Below the pieces are notes generated by a model that saw nothing but the letters and a program-made list of their open reading frames with translations, made no database searches and was not told the origin of the DNA. 64,000 bases of DNA. It comes from Streptomyces sp. JH14. GTDB taxonomy: Bacteria; Actinomycetota; Actinomycetes; Streptomycetales; Streptomycetaceae. The translations under genes and the position numbers were made by a program. Below, piece after piece: positions 63,120 through 64,000 of the stretch; position 1 is the stretch's first letter; each line of letters opens with the position of its first letter. The stretch is taken from the NCBI RefSeq assembly GCF_029428675.1, contig NZ_JAJNEL010000001.1:1984001-2048000 (forward strand), written 5' to 3'.

Positions 63120-64000
63120 ATGAGATCGATTCGGCATGCATCGCGCCTCACCCTGCTCGGCGCAGCCGCGGCCGCTGCCACTCTGCTGGCCTCCACCCTC
63201 ACCGCCACCGCGGGCGCAGCCGCGGCCGGGCGTCCCGCCCCGAGCCGCGACACCGCCATCTATCACGCCGCGGCCGCGCTCATCGGGCACGCCACCGCCC
63301 TGGGCCTCACCGGCTCCCAGGACACCGCGGTGCGCGATGTGGTCGTCGACAGGGACGGCAGCCAGCATGTGCGTTATGACCGCACCTATCGCCATCTCCC
63401 CGTCCTCGGCGGCGACTTCATCGTCCATCTCGCACCCGACGGGGCGTACCGCAGCGCCGACCGGGCCGTCGGCGGCGATCTCGCCGTGCCCACCGCGACT
63501 CCGTCGCTGTCCGCCTCGGGCGCCGCCGACCTGGGCGCGGCCGCCCTGCGCACAGCCCACCGCGGCGAGCTCACCAAGGTCGCCGCCCGGCCGCAGCTCG
63601 TCGTGGACGCCCTGCACGGCGCACCCAAGCTGGCCTGGCGCACCGAGGTGGCGGGCAAGGACTCGCTGGGCAACCCGGTCGCCCGCGTCGTGCTCACCGA
63701 CGCGCGGACGGGCCGCCAGATCGACGCCTGGGACAGCGTGGAGACGGCGTCCGGCGACGGCCGTTCGCTGTACAGCGGCACGGTCGCGCTGGAGACGACC
63801 CTGTCCGGGTCGACGTACCAGCTCAAGGACGCGACCCGCGGCAACACCTACTCCGGGGACGCGCAGAACAAGACCGACGGCTGCATCCTCACCATCTGCT
63901 GGAGCCGGGCGCCCGCGGTGCTGTTCACCGACGCCGACAACCACTGGGGCACCGGCACCACCGCCGACCGCGCATCGGCGGCGGTCGACGCCCAGTACGG
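63120..64000 (+). CDS. Secreted M4-family metalloprotease (5' part)
   Basis: The first 293 residues of a protein that runs off the right edge. A signal peptide (LTLLGAAAAAATLLASTLTA, cleavage near 35) is followed by an FTP propeptide segment (SQHVRYDRTYRHLPVLGGDF, ~80-100) and a PepSY-like region (KLAWRTEVAGKDSLGNPVAR). The mature domain begins around YSGTVALETTLSGSTYQLKD and reaches VLFTDADNHWGTGTTADR, as in thermolysin-type Streptomyces proteases. The HExxH zinc site would lie beyond the window. GAGGAG lies before ATG 63120. Confidence 0.9.
   Translation, partial: MRSIRHASRLTLLGAAAAAATLLASTLTATAGAAAAGRPAPSRDTAIYHAAAALIGHATALGLTGSQDTAVRDVVVDRDGSQHVRYDRTYRHLPVLGGDFIVHLAPDGAYRSADRAVGGDLAVPTATPSLSASGAADLGAAALRTAHRGELTKVAARPQLVVDALHGAPKLAWRTEVAGKDSLGNPVARVVLTDARTGRQIDAWDSVETASGDGRSLYSGTVALETTLSGSTYQLKDATRGNTYSGDAQNKTDGCILTICWSRAPAVLFTDADNHWGTGTTADRASAAVDAQY

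Overview
The window is typical high-GC actinobacterial chromosome and almost certainly Streptomyces. Coding regions have a strong G/C third-position bias. GTG starts and probable leaderless transcripts are common. The gene order, recalled from memory of S. coelicolor, follows the conserved core: ter genes, aceE, fasR-fabD-fabH-acpP-fabF, matB, an mreB-like gene, hrdA, dnaG, dgt and an assimilatory nitrate reductase. No insertion sequence, prophage, CRISPR array or biosynthetic gene cluster is visible.

Layout. 1-6018 is a tellurium-resistance-type (Ter) stress cluster: a phosphoribosyltransferase-like protein (cut by the left edge), a CitE-like aldolase, a variant TerD with a Pro/Ala/Tyr tail, TerA, a TerC-family (DUF475) membrane protein and two classical TerD proteins. 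6212-11039 holds an AhpE-type peroxiredoxin, a DUF3052 protein, the homodimeric pyruvate dehydrogenase E1 (aceE) and a secreted I36-type protein. 11227-19300 carries several self-contained regulator/target pairs: a TetR with a divergent DHA2 drug exporter, and a MerR with an aldo/keto reductase. It also has a secreted-type hydrolase, a DUF4429/SHOCT protein, a beta-lactamase-fold protein and a pirin. 19428-24880 is the fatty-acid initiation operon with its activator FasR, closed by a perfect 20-bp hairpin shared with convergent DUF3145.

25232-37237 is mixed housekeeping: an SGNH lipoprotein, mutarotase, LysE exporter, EI24 protein, Ohr, a MarR with a divergent quinone-oxidoreductase-like enzyme, a zinc-ribbon membrane protein, an MreB-like protein with a GAF sensor kinase, a Lrp/AsnC regulator and a NarK-type transporter. 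37465-43568 has MatB, a VOC protein, an MFS exporter, an ABC exporter and a 64-residue Gly/Arg/Tyr/Phe repeat protein with its own complete expression signals. 44280-44727 is a tRNA block (one CAT, two Asn). 44932-59899 holds a YtxH protein, xylulokinase, a heterodimeric ABC exporter, hrdA, dnaG (frameshifted), a ferredoxin reductase, dgt, a CbiX-like chelatase, a HAD phosphatase, a gene broken by an in-frame TGA, and SanA. 60045-64000 has the nitrate reductase behind GlnR-like boxes, a gamma-glutamylcyclotransferase with CutA, and the 5' part of a secreted M4 metalloprotease.

The points most worth a second look are the Gly-rich repeat gene with its promoter, palindrome and terminator beside an ABC exporter; two copies of a ~160-bp miniature inverted-repeat element; the apparent frameshift in essential dnaG at a 7-G run; and the gene with a single in-frame TGA. 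Coordinates and base-pairing statements were read by hand. Family assignments are from sequence recognition without database searches.
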